From contig DUEB01000029.1 in assembly GCA_011176655.1 (NCBI GenBank), forward strand, positions 1 through 6,673: DNA of 6,673 nucleotides. The letters run 5' to 3'. Position numbers and translations under genes: made by a program. The stretch's first letter is position 1. Every line of letters starts with the position of its first letter. The DNA comes from Dehalococcoidia bacterium (GTDB taxonomy: Bacteria > Chloroflexota > Dehalococcoidia > Dehalococcoidales > UBA5760). Under the pieces are notes generated by a model. The model worked only from the letters and a program-made list of their open reading frames with translations. It was not told the DNA's origin and did no database searches. Shown piece after piece: positions 1 through 6,177 of the stretch.

Positions 1-1
1 A

Positions 2-775
2 ACCGGGGTCAAGGGACGGGTCGCTATTGTCGCCAAGGGGTGCGACAGCCGCTCCATCGTCAGCCTCATTCAGGATAACAAGGTAGTGCGGGAGGACGTA
101 GTCATTATCGGAGTCCCCTGCTCCGGAGTCATCGACCTGACTAAGGTGGAGGGGTTGGTGGGGAAGGATAGGGATGAGATAGCTGACATCACCCGGGACG
201 GAGACAAAGTCCTTATAACGGTTAACGGTGATAAAAGAGAGTGCCCCGTTCAGGAAGTCCTTTTCGATAATTGCCTTGCCTGTGAAATGCCCACTCCCCA
301 GGAATATGACATCCTGCTGGGAGAGCCGACGGCGGCGGCAGGCGATAAAGAAAAGGCTAAGAGTCGGGAAAAGATAAACAGCCTGGAGACTATGAAGCCG
401 GATGAGCGGTGGGCGTTCTGGCGGAATGAGTTCAGCCGCTGTATCCGATGCTATGCCTGCCGTAATGTGTGCCCGGCCTGTTTCTGTGAGCGCTGCTTTG
501 TTGAGGAAACCGAGCCGCCGTGGGTACTGCCGATACCACGGTGGCAGGACAGTCTCATGTTTCAGGTTGTAAGGAACCTTCATGTGGCCGGCCGCTGTAC
601 CGACTGCGGTGAGTGTGAACGAGCTTGCCCGGTAGGGATTCCGCTGAGAAGTCTGGCCCGGGAGATGTATGACATCGTGGGTGAGCTCTTTAGTTACCGG
701 GCGGGTATGGACAAAGAGGCGCCGCCGCTTCTGGCCTGCTATGAGCCTACGGATGTGGAGGATTTCATCAGATAG
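2..775 (+). CDS. FrhB-like / 4Fe-4S dicluster protein (FlxC-like), 5' end outside window
   Basis: This is the 3' part of a gene whose frame is open to the left edge (257 codons visible). An internal GTG at 86 is not taken as the start, because conserved-looking sequence (VAIVAKGCDSRSIVSLIQ) lies upstream of it. The N-terminal part resembles the F420 hydrogenase/dehydrogenase beta (FrhB/FdhB) family, with a KGCDSR motif and IGVPCSGVID. A Cys pair (CLAC) precedes a PQEYDILLGE segment. Two ferredoxin-type 4Fe-4S motifs follow: CxxCxxCxxxCP at 440-472, with extra cysteines just after it (PACFCERC), and a second set at 596-628 (CTDCGECERACP). No membrane segment is seen, so the protein is probably cytoplasmic. 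It is the first visible gene of a three-gene operon, with the next ATG 1 nt after its stop. Inferred role: an Fe-S electron conduit in an Flx-Hdr type complex. An F420- or hydrogenase-linked beta subunit is an alternative. Family homologs, as I recall them, would have roughly 75-80 more residues at the N-terminus. Confidence 0.8.
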   Translation, partial: TGVKGRVAIVAKGCDSRSIVSLIQDNKVVREDVVIIGVPCSGVIDLTKVEGLVGKDRDEIADITRDGDKVLITVNGDKRECPVQEVLFDNCLACEMPTPQEYDILLGEPTAAAGDKEKAKSREKINSLETMKPDERWAFWRNEFSRCIRCYACRNVCPACFCERCFVEETEPPWVLPIPRWQDSLMFQVVRNLHVAGRCTDCGECERACPVGIPLRSLAREMYDIVGELFSYRAGMDKEAPPLLACYEPTDVEDFIR

Positions 776-776
776 T

Positions 777-1820
777 ATGACAGCCAAGAAAATAGCCAGA
801 CGGGATATCGCTGACCTCCTTAACGAATGGAGTCGGGAGTTTGGCGTCTTCGTGCCCTCGCGGGACGAGGGAGTGGCTAAGTGGGCCAGGTGGGGTGGTG
901 GGGACGCCGGATTCCTGGAATGGTATCGGAATACCGTGGTGCCGCCCAAGGCGCTCTTTTTTCCGCCGCTGGAGGAGATGTTCAGCTTTCAGAAAGATGG
1001 GGATGGTTATCACGTCGGACAACCGCCCCCGACCGAAGATAGATGGCTCGTTTTCGGTATCCGGCCCTGTGACGCCAGGGCGCTGGCGGTACTGGCCCTG
1101 ACCTTTAAGGATGGCTACCAGGACCCCTACTACCTGGCGCGGAGAAAGAACGGGGTGCTGGTGGGGCTGGGTTGTACCAGACCCTATGAGAGCTGCTTCT
1201 GCACCTCGCTGGGTATTAGCCCTACCGATGCCGCCAATGTTGACCTGATGCTTACCGATATCGGGGATGATTTCCTGGTGGAGGCGGTTACGGATAAGGG
1301 TAAGGAGCTCCTTAGTAAGACCAGCCTGGTTCAGGCGGCCACCGGGGCTGATGAGGCTAGAGCCGAAGAGGCAAGAGAGGCAGCCGGCGCCAGGGTAACC
1401 CGGAAGGTAGATTCCCAGGGTGCTCACGAGAAGCTGCGAGCCGGCTTCGAGGACAAGGACTTCTGGGAGAGGGTCAGCGCCAAGTGTATCAGCTGCGGTA
1501 TCTGCACCTTCCTCTGCCCTACCTGCTACTGCTTTGATATCAGTGATGAGCTGGTCAAAAAGCAGGGGGCGAGGTTTCGGAGCTGGGATAGCTGCGCCTT
1601 TCCCCTCTATACCAAGATGCCCGTGGAAAACCCGCGCCGGGAAAAGTGGCGGCGCCTGAGGCAGAAGGTATGCCACAAGTATGAGTTCTACCCCGATAGC
1701 TTCGATGTTATTGCCTGCACCGGCTGTGGCCGCTGTATTCGCCTGTGTCCCGTAAACTGGGATATTACCCGGGTGCTCTCTAGCCTCCCGGCTCAGGAGC
1801 AGCTTAGACTGGAGAGGTAA
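777..1820 (+). CDS. 4Fe-4S dicluster subunit, AsrA/HydB/FlxB-like
   Basis: A 347-aa protein of the family that includes the anaerobic sulfite reductase A subunit (AsrA), the sulfhydrogenase beta subunit (HydB) and FlxB. It carries electrons between a flavin/NAD(P) partner and a catalytic or Hdr partner. The visible signature is GIRPCDARAL (residues ~94-103). This is followed by GLGC and ESCFC cysteines in the middle, a Glu/Ala-rich linker (~residues 190-205), a first 4Fe-4S motif (C237, C240, C243, C247, then C250 and C252 in CPTCYCFD) and a second (C314, C317, C320, C324 followed by P). The start at ATG 777 lies 1 nt after the upstream stop (TAG 773-775), with GGAGG at 757-761, so translation is probably coupled. 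A 36-codon upstream extension in the same frame would lie wholly inside the upstream gene and is basic and unconserved-looking. The next gene follows after 3 nt. No siroheme subunit or hydrogenase gene is visible, so an Flx/Hdr role is favoured. Confidence 0.85.
   Translation: MTAKKIARRDIADLLNEWSREFGVFVPSRDEGVAKWARWGGGDAGFLEWYRNTVVPPKALFFPPLEEMFSFQKDGDGYHVGQPPPTEDRWLVFGIRPCDARALAVLALTFKDGYQDPYYLARRKNGVLVGLGCTRPYESCFCTSLGISPTDAANVDLMLTDIGDDFLVEAVTDKGKELLSKTSLVQAATGADEARAEEAREAAGARVTRKVDSQGAHEKLRAGFEDKDFWERVSAKCISCGICTFLCPTCYCFDISDELVKKQGARFRSWDSCAFPLYTKMPVENPRREKWRRLRQKVCHKYEFYPDSFDVIACTGCGRCIRLCPVNWDITRVLSSLPAQEQLRLER
1811..1817 (+). promoter_or_regulatory. Shine-Dalgarno for the FlxA-like gene
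   Basis: GGAGAGG, 6 nt before ATG 1824, lies within the last codons of the upstream gene. It fixes the start of the reductase subunit and supports coupled translation. Confidence 0.7.
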
Positions 1821-1823
1821 GAT

Positions 1824-2696
1824 ATGGCCCTTAGCGATATTAGTCACCGACCGAAATTTCTCAGGGAGGGGAATGTCTACCTGCCGCACCCGGCGGTCAT
1901 CGAGAAGATAGTTATCGAGACCGCAGACACCAAGACCTTCCACTTTAACTTCAAGGACGAGAAGCTCCGTGAGGAGTTTACCTTCCAGTCGGGGCAGTTC
2001 TGTCTCCTTTCCGTGCTGGGTATCGGCGAGGCCACCTTCTGCATCTCTTCCAGCCCTACCCGGAGAGACCACCTTGAGTGCAGCATCAAGGAGGTGGGCC
2101 GGTTGACCCGGGCGCTGCACCGCCTCGGGGTAGGTGCCGAAATAGGTTTCCGGGGGCCCTACGGCAACTCTTTTCCTCTGGATTTCCTTAAGGGTAAGAA
2201 CCTGGTTTTCGTGGGGGGTGGCATTGGCCTGGCGCCGCTTCGGTCTCTCATCTGGAATGTCATTGATAACCGGCAGGAATACGGCCGGATAGACATCATC
2301 TACGGGGCGCGCACTCCGGCTGACCTCTGCTTTAGCTACGACCTTGAGGCGTGGCAGCAGGATAAGACCGTGAATATGGTAACTACCGTGGACAGGGGTG
2401 ACGAGGCATGGAAAGGCAGGGTGGGTCTGGTGCCCGTGGTGCTGGAGGAGGTGGTGCCGTCGCCGGATAACTCGGTGGCTATCGTGTGCGGCCCGCCGAT
2501 TATGATACGTTTTACCTTCCCCGCGCTGGAGAAGCTGGGCTTCAGTCCCGAGCAGATGCTGACCACGCTGGAAAAGAGGATGAAGTGCGGTATCGGGAAG
2601 TGCGGGCGGTGTAACATCGGTAATATCTACGTCTGCCGCGACGGGCCGGTCTTCAGCTACGCCGAGATAAGCAGCTTCATCTCCAGTGAGTATTAA
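1824..2696 (+). CDS. FAD/NAD(P)-binding reductase subunit with [2Fe-2S] site, AsrB/HydG/FlxA-like
   Basis: A 290-aa protein of the ferredoxin-NADP reductase superfamily, in the branch with AsrB, HydG (sulfhydrogenase gamma) and FlxA. It probably oxidises or reduces NAD(P)H in the cytoplasm and passes electrons to the neighbouring Fe-S subunits. The FAD-binding part carries FCISSSPT (~72-79) and RGPYGNSFP (~110-118). The nucleotide-binding part carries VGGGIGLAPLR (~130-140) and VCGPPIMI (~221-228). The C-terminus has a PyrK-like [2Fe-2S] pattern, C255-x4-C260-x2-C263-x7-C271, followed by RDGPVFS. Length is normal for the family. The start is ATG 1824 with a strong SD, GGAGAGG at 1811-1817, 6 nt upstream. 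It is the last gene of the plus-strand operon. Its final TAT-TAA lies inside a 9-bp element (TATTAAGCC) that recurs at the hdrA stop, so the very C-terminus may have been reshaped by the local duplication. NADH versus NADPH preference cannot be read from the sequence. Confidence 0.87.
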   Translation: MALSDISHRPKFLREGNVYLPHPAVIEKIVIETADTKTFHFNFKDEKLREEFTFQSGQFCLLSVLGIGEATFCISSSPTRRDHLECSIKEVGRLTRALHRLGVGAEIGFRGPYGNSFPLDFLKGKNLVFVGGGIGLAPLRSLIWNVIDNRQEYGRIDIIYGARTPADLCFSYDLEAWQQDKTVNMVTTVDRGDEAWKGRVGLVPVVLEEVVPSPDNSVAIVCGPPIMIRFTFPALEKLGFSPEQMLTTLEKRMKCGIGKCGRCNIGNIYVCRDGPVFSYAEISSFISSEY

Positions 2697-2766
2697 GCCC
2701 CGGCATTTCTTCTGTCTGAGCCATGATTTGCCCGTTGGTGAAGTGACTTAAGCTGACGGTGCCACT
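2691..2766 (-). pseudogene. Decayed second copy of the hdrA 3' end
   Basis: Read on the minus strand, this stretch encodes SLSHFTNGQIMAQ followed by TEEMPG, clearly matching the last ~22 residues of the intact HdrA just beside it (SLSHFTNEQIMAQMEGMLA then stop). It has no start, no body and no matching stop. A 2-nt length difference near its end removes the hdrA stop register, and the frame runs to a TGA inside the convergent reductase gene. It is out of frame with intact hdrA and lies downstream of that gene's stop. Either a local tandem duplication or the remnant tail of a lost hdrA paralog would explain it. It fills the whole convergent intergenic gap (2697-2771), where I see no clear hairpin plus U-run terminator. 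Confidence 0.75.
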
Positions 2767-2848
2767 CTGTATTAAGCCAGCATTCCTTCCATCTGAGCCA
2801 TGATTTGCTCGTTGGTGAAGTGACTTAAGCTGATGGCGTCACTGGGGC
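2691..2848. repeat. Imperfect direct tandem repeat, period 77-79 bp
   Basis: Copy A (about 2691-2769) and copy B (about 2770-2848) are adjacent and in the same orientation. The core 2703-2766 aligns without gaps to 2780-2843 at 57 of 64 positions by hand. The flanking TATTAAGCC (2691-2699 and 2770-2778) is identical, with a 2-nt length difference between flank and core. All seven core differences are transitions (positions 2708, 2713, 2714, 2732, 2757, 2760, 2762). Copy B is the true 3' end of hdrA; copy A is non-coding or decayed. Confidence 0.88.
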
Positions 2849-4736
2849 AGCCGCCTACGCAGGCTCCGCACCCCTTGCACAACGCCTCGTTGACCCGGGA
2901 TACTAGTTTTTCCTCGTCAAAGCTGATGGCGCTGTAGGGGCAGATGGGGATACAGAGCTGACAGCCGGAGCAGATTCTTTCGTCGACAATGGCGGTAGCC
3001 GCCTCAATCTCTACCTCGCCCTGACTGATTAGAGCCAGCACCCGGGCGGCGGCGGCGGAAGCCTGGGCCACGGTATCGGGGATGTCCTTGGGCCCCTGAG
3101 CGCAGCCGACCACGAAAACGCCGTCGGTGGTGGTGGCCACCGGGTCGAGCTTGGGGTGCTTTTCCAGGAAAAAGCCGTCGGCGCTGCGGCTGATGTTAAA
3201 CAGCCGGGCCACTGCCTCCGCATCCGGCGGCGGCTCAAGCGCCACGCAGAGGATAACCATGTCTACCGGCACCCTGGTCAACACCCCGAGCAGGGTATCC
3301 TCAGCGACCACGACCAGTTTCCCTTTTTCCTCATCACTTACCGCCTGGTCGGTGACCTCTCCGACCTTGCCCCGGATGAAGATGGTCCCCTCCCCGGAAA
3401 TACGCTCGTAGAACTCCTCATAGCCCTTGCCGAAGCAGCGCATATCTATGTAGTAGTTATATACCTCGGCACCTAGCTTTTCCTTTATCAGGTGGGCATA
3501 CTTCAGGGCGTACATGCAGCACACCCGGGAGCAGTACTCGTGGTAGTTCTTGTCCCGGCTGCCCACGCAGTGGACAATGGCTACGCTCTGGGGAGCGGCG
3601 CCGTCCTTGAGGGTAATCTCGCCGCCGGTGGGCCCGGAGGAGCTCACCAGTCGCTCAAACTCAAGGCTGGTGATAACGTTATCCAGCCGCCCGTAGCCGT
3701 AGCGGGAAATCGGGGTGGGGTCGAAGACCCCGAAGCCGGTGGCCATGATTATCGAGCCTATCTCCAGGTCAACGATTTCATCCTGCTGTGCGAAGTTAAT
3801 CGCCTCTCTCTCGCAGACCTGCTCGCAGAGACGGCACTTGCCCTTCAGGAAGTAGGTGCAGTGCCCGGTGTCAATGACCGGAGTATTGGGCACCGCCTGG
3901 GCGAACGGGGTGTAGATGGCTTTTCGCTTACCCAGGGCGGCGTCGAACTCGCTTGGGGTCTTGATGGGGCACTTCTCCTGGCACAGGCCGCAGCCGTTAC
4001 ACTTCTCGGCGTCAACGTAGCGCGCCTTCTTTCTGATTTTGACCTTGAAGTTGCCGATATATCCGGAGACCTCCTCAACCTGGCTGTAGCTCAGTAGCTC
4101 AATACTGGGGTGGGAGCCGACCCGGGTCATCTTCGGTGTTAAGATGCAGGACGAGCAGTCCAGGGTGGGGAAGGTCTTATCGAGCTGAATCATGTGCCCG
4201 CCGATGCTGGGCTCTTTCTCCACCAGGTAGACCTTATCTCCCGCGTCGGCAATCTCCAGGGCGGCTTGAATACCGGCGATACCGCCGCCGACGACCAGGG
4301 TAGCGGGGGTAAAGGGGACCCTTCTCGCTTCCAGGGGCTGGTGATAGTAGACTCGCCTTACGGCCGCCCCGAGCAGTGCCTTGGCTTTCTCGGTGGCCAG
4401 ATCTCTGTCCTCGGTTACCCAGGAGCAGTGCTCCCGGATATTGGCTATCTCAATCAGGTACGGGTTTATCCCGGCCTCCTCAAGGACACGGCGGAAGGTG
4501 ATTTCGTGCATGGTCGGTGAGCAGGCCGCTACCACGATGCGGTTAAGCCCGGCTTCCCTGATGTCATTCCGGATAATCTCCTGACCCGGCTCGGAGCACA
4601 TGAAGACGTAGTTGCGGGCCAGGGCTACCGCCTCCAGGCTCCGGGCAAACTCGGTAACCGCCTCCGTATCGACGGTGCCCGCGATATTGCTGCCGCAGTG
4701 GCAGACATATACCCCGATTCTAGGTTCGTTCCCCAT
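2772..4736 (-). CDS. hdrA: HdrA, FAD-containing electron-bifurcating subunit of heterodisulfide reductase
   Basis: A 654-aa HdrA, about the usual full length. In the family it holds the bifurcating FAD and distributes electrons between ferredoxin and the HdrBC disulfide site; it is cytoplasmic. The N-terminal domain has C12, C14, C47, C72 and C104 (VCHCG, MCSEPGQE, ACSPTMHE, REHCSW). A thioredoxin-reductase-like FAD fold follows, with VVGGGIAGIQAALE (~148-161), VEKEPSIGGHM (~172-182) and the HdrA signature LDCSSCILTPKM (~192-203). An inserted ferredoxin domain has C246/C249/C252/C256 and C293/C301/C304/C308. Then come MATGF (~331), CVGSRD (~390), YCSRVCCMYALK (~401-412) and DMRCFGKGYEEF (~431-442). 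The C-terminal ferredoxin domain has C589/C592/C595/C599 and C620/C623/C626/C630. The ATG at 4736 is chosen because SD AGGGAG (4747-4742) lies 5 nt upstream. A start at 4766 would overlap the upstream gene and add a basic, non-conserved decapeptide. It follows the HdrC-HdrB fusion gene after 13 nt, in one operon. Confidence 0.95.
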   Translation of the reverse strand: MGNEPRIGVYVCHCGSNIAGTVDTEAVTEFARSLEAVALARNYVFMCSEPGQEIIRNDIREAGLNRIVVAACSPTMHEITFRRVLEEAGINPYLIEIANIREHCSWVTEDRDLATEKAKALLGAAVRRVYYHQPLEARRVPFTPATLVVGGGIAGIQAALEIADAGDKVYLVEKEPSIGGHMIQLDKTFPTLDCSSCILTPKMTRVGSHPSIELLSYSQVEEVSGYIGNFKVKIRKKARYVDAEKCNGCGLCQEKCPIKTPSEFDAALGKRKAIYTPFAQAVPNTPVIDTGHCTYFLKGKCRLCEQVCEREAINFAQQDEIVDLEIGSIIMATGFGVFDPTPISRYGYGRLDNVITSLEFERLVSSSGPTGGEITLKDGAAPQSVAIVHCVGSRDKNYHEYCSRVCCMYALKYAHLIKEKLGAEVYNYYIDMRCFGKGYEEFYERISGEGTIFIRGKVGEVTDQAVSDEEKGKLVVVAEDTLLGVLTRVPVDMVILCVALEPPPDAEAVARLFNISRSADGFFLEKHPKLDPVATTTDGVFVVGCAQGPKDIPDTVAQASAAAARVLALISQGEVEIEAATAIVDERICSGCQLCIPICPYSAISFDEEKLVSRVNEALCKGCGACVGGCPSDAISLSHFTNEQIMAQMEGMLA

Positions 4737-4741
4737 ACTTT

Positions 4742-4747
4742 CTCCCT
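4742..4747 (-). promoter_or_regulatory. Shine-Dalgarno for hdrA
   Basis: AGGGAG on the minus strand lies in the 13-nt gap after the upstream gene's stop and 5 nt before ATG 4736. It decides the hdrA start in favour of MGNEPRIGVYVCHCG. Confidence 0.7.
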
Positions 4748-4749
4748 GG

Positions 4750-5898
4750 CTACAGCGCCTCCGCAACTAATTCGGCAATGTCTCTGACCTTAATAACGTC
4801 GCCCTTATCCATGGTTAAGACGCTGTCATCGAAGTTGAGCATGCAGTAGGGGCAGGCTACGGCTAGGACGTCAGCCTCTAGTTTCAACGCCTGCTCTATC
4901 CTGATATCGGAAAACCTCTGGCCGCTCTTGGTTTCCATCCAGATTCGCCCCCCGCCCCCACCGCAGCACAGGCTGTTTTCCCCGTGGTCGGGTAGCTCCA
5001 CCAGTTCAAGGCCGGGGATGCTCGTGAGCACCTCCCTGGGCTCGTCGTAGATGTCGTTATGTCGCCCCAGGTAGCAGGGGTCGTGGTAGGCGACCTTCGA
5101 GTTTATCTCCTTACTTAGCGTTAGCCGGCCCTGTTTCATAATTTCGAGCAGGTATTGGGTGAAATGCGCTACTTCAAAGTTCCCGCCGAGAGCTGGATAT
5201 TCGTTCTTGAAGGTATGATAGCAGTGCGGTGAGGAAACGATAATCTTCCTAGCCCCCAGCTCGGTGAGGGTGCTGATGTTATTCTGGGCCAGACGCTGAA
5301 AGACGCCCTCGTCGCCGGCTTTACGCACGCTTTCGCCGCAGCAGTTTGCCCTGTTACCCAGGATACCGAAGTCCACCCCGGCCTTTTTCAGGATAGTGGC
5401 GGTGGCCCGGGCAACCTTTTGCACCGAAGGGTCGTATTCCGGGATACAGCAGGGGAAATACAGTATCTCGGTTCCCTCGGTGTAGAGCTTCACTTCTAGG
5501 TCCTGTGCCCACTCGGCGCGCTTGTCCTCGGGTTCGCCGAGGGGGTTACCCACGCCGGAGATATTCTTGATGGTAAGGCGGAGCGAGTCAGGAACCTTGG
5601 CGACGCCCAGTTCGGTAACCACCCGGCGCAGGGCCCGCATGATGTCTATTATCTCCACCCCGCGGGGGCAGAGCTTAACACAGTTATTGCAGGTAGCGCA
5701 CAGCCAGATGGCCTCATCCTCAAAGTCGGTTACGCCCAACTGGCCCTGGTGCATGATGCGGCGCACGATAAAGTCGCGTACCCTGTTCCAGGGGCATGCC
5801 GCCGTGCAGGTGCCGCACTGATAGCACAGCCTGAGGGCTTCGCCGCCTTCTTCGTTAATGATGTCGGCTACTTCTTTAAGCGGGGTTACCGGGCTCAT
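4750..5898 (-). CDS. HdrC-HdrB fusion (HdrD-like) Fe-S protein with two CCG domains
   Basis: A 382-aa protein joining an HdrC-like ferredoxin domain to an HdrB-like catalytic part, the arrangement seen in HdrD and related GlpC/LutA-type proteins. The ferredoxin part has C25/C28/C31/C35 and C67/C70/C73/C77, each followed by Pro. The first CCG domain shows C150-C151, C186-C187 (NCCGES) and a single C226 (SPHCYHTF) where the canonical CxxC would be. The second is complete: C275 (DPCYLGR), C311-C312 (LCCGGGGG), C349 and C352 (CPYC), i.e. C-x35-CC-x36-CxxC. In the family the CCG cysteines bind noncubane 4Fe-4S clusters that cleave disulfides. There is no membrane segment, so it is probably a cytoplasmic partner of the HdrA encoded 13 nt downstream. 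The start ATG 5898 has only a weak purine-rich SD (GAGAAGAA). The physiological substrate cannot be read from sequence: a small-molecule disulfide, a DsrC-like protein or another thiol is possible. Confidence 0.88.
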   Translation of the reverse strand: MSPVTPLKEVADIINEEGGEALRLCYQCGTCTAACPWNRVRDFIVRRIMHQGQLGVTDFEDEAIWLCATCNNCVKLCPRGVEIIDIMRALRRVVTELGVAKVPDSLRLTIKNISGVGNPLGEPEDKRAEWAQDLEVKLYTEGTEILYFPCCIPEYDPSVQKVARATATILKKAGVDFGILGNRANCCGESVRKAGDEGVFQRLAQNNISTLTELGARKIIVSSPHCYHTFKNEYPALGGNFEVAHFTQYLLEIMKQGRLTLSKEINSKVAYHDPCYLGRHNDIYDEPREVLTSIPGLELVELPDHGENSLCCGGGGGRIWMETKSGQRFSDIRIEQALKLEADVLAVACPYCMLNFDDSVLTMDKGDVIKVRDIAELVAEAL

Positions 5899-6036
5899 GT
5901 TCTTCTCGTCTCTAGACCATGCCTAAGCTAGCTGGCAAATTTATACTCATGGTTTAGCATCTGGAGTGCTGTCTGTCTGGTGTATACCGGTAAGCAGGGG
6001 AATGTATAAAATCATCAAAACTTGCTCTCTGGTGTA

Positions 6037-6066
6037 ATTATATGTCAGGGGGGTAGGGTTTATCAA
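6037..6066 (-). promoter_or_regulatory. Sigma70-like promoter for the hdr operon
   Basis: On the minus strand, TTGATA (6066-6061, 5/6 of TTGACA) and TATAAT (6042-6037, perfect) are separated by 18 nt. Transcription would start near 6030, giving a leader of about 130 nt before ATG 5898. It is the best promoter match in the intergenic region and points at the HdrCB-hdrA operon. No experimental evidence. Confidence 0.55.
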
Positions 6067-6092
6067 ATGTAGGTAGCGTGTTTGGGAAGATA

Positions 6093-6121
6093 TTGTATAA
6101 AGTAACTTCAGGTGTTATTAT
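6093..6121 (+). promoter_or_regulatory. Candidate promoter for degV (extended -10)
   Basis: TTGTAT (6093-6098, weak -35) and TATTAT (6116-6121, 5/6 of the -10) have a 17-nt spacer. TG at 6113-6114, one base before the hexamer, makes an extended -10, which can compensate for a poor -35. The predicted start near 6128 would leave a leader of about 50 nt. It is divergent from the hdr promoter; the two -10 elements are about 75 bp apart. Confidence 0.4.
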
Positions 6122-6177
6122 GAGACGATTTACACAAAGTAGGCTTCTTACCGTTTGGCTGGGGTGGGTTTATTCTT

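Noticed and set aside
86..88. GTG 86 as the start of the first gene
   Set aside because: The frame is open to the window edge, and the KGCDSR region upstream looks like family sequence; the gene is truncated by the window.
669..776. Upstream start (ATG 669) for the AsrA/HydB-like gene
   Set aside because: The extra 36 residues are encoded inside the upstream gene and are Arg/Trp-rich. ATG 777, 1 nt after the upstream stop, gives the usual family length.
768..2120. 450-codon open frame on the minus strand
   Set aside because: It lies antisense to two genes with clear Fe-S and FAD motifs, crosses their boundary, and has no recognisable domain. It looks like a by-product of GC-rich codon usage.
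777..2696. Anaerobic sulfite reductase (asrABC) or sulfhydrogenase operon
   Set aside because: The two subunits do match AsrA/AsrB and HydB/HydG in type, but no siroheme AsrC or NiFe subunits follow, and the neighbours are Hdr-type proteins.
2703..2848. Possible intrinsic terminator between the convergent operons
   Set aside because: The only perfect inverted repeat found (AGTGAC/GTCACT, about 2818-2843) lies inside hdrA, has a 13-nt loop and no following T-run.
3492..4097. 201-codon open frame on the plus strand
   Set aside because: It is wholly antisense to hdrA, whose motifs are intact in this region; no domain is recognised in it.
4737..4766. Upstream start (ATG 4766) for hdrA
   Set aside because: It would overlap the end of the HdrCB fusion gene, whereas ATG 4736 has a well-placed SD and begins directly before the conserved N-terminal Cys motif.
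5916..5953. ACCATG / CATGGT inverted repeat in the hdr leader
   Set aside because: It has only 6 bp of pairing with 26 nt between the arms; this is easily expected by chance.
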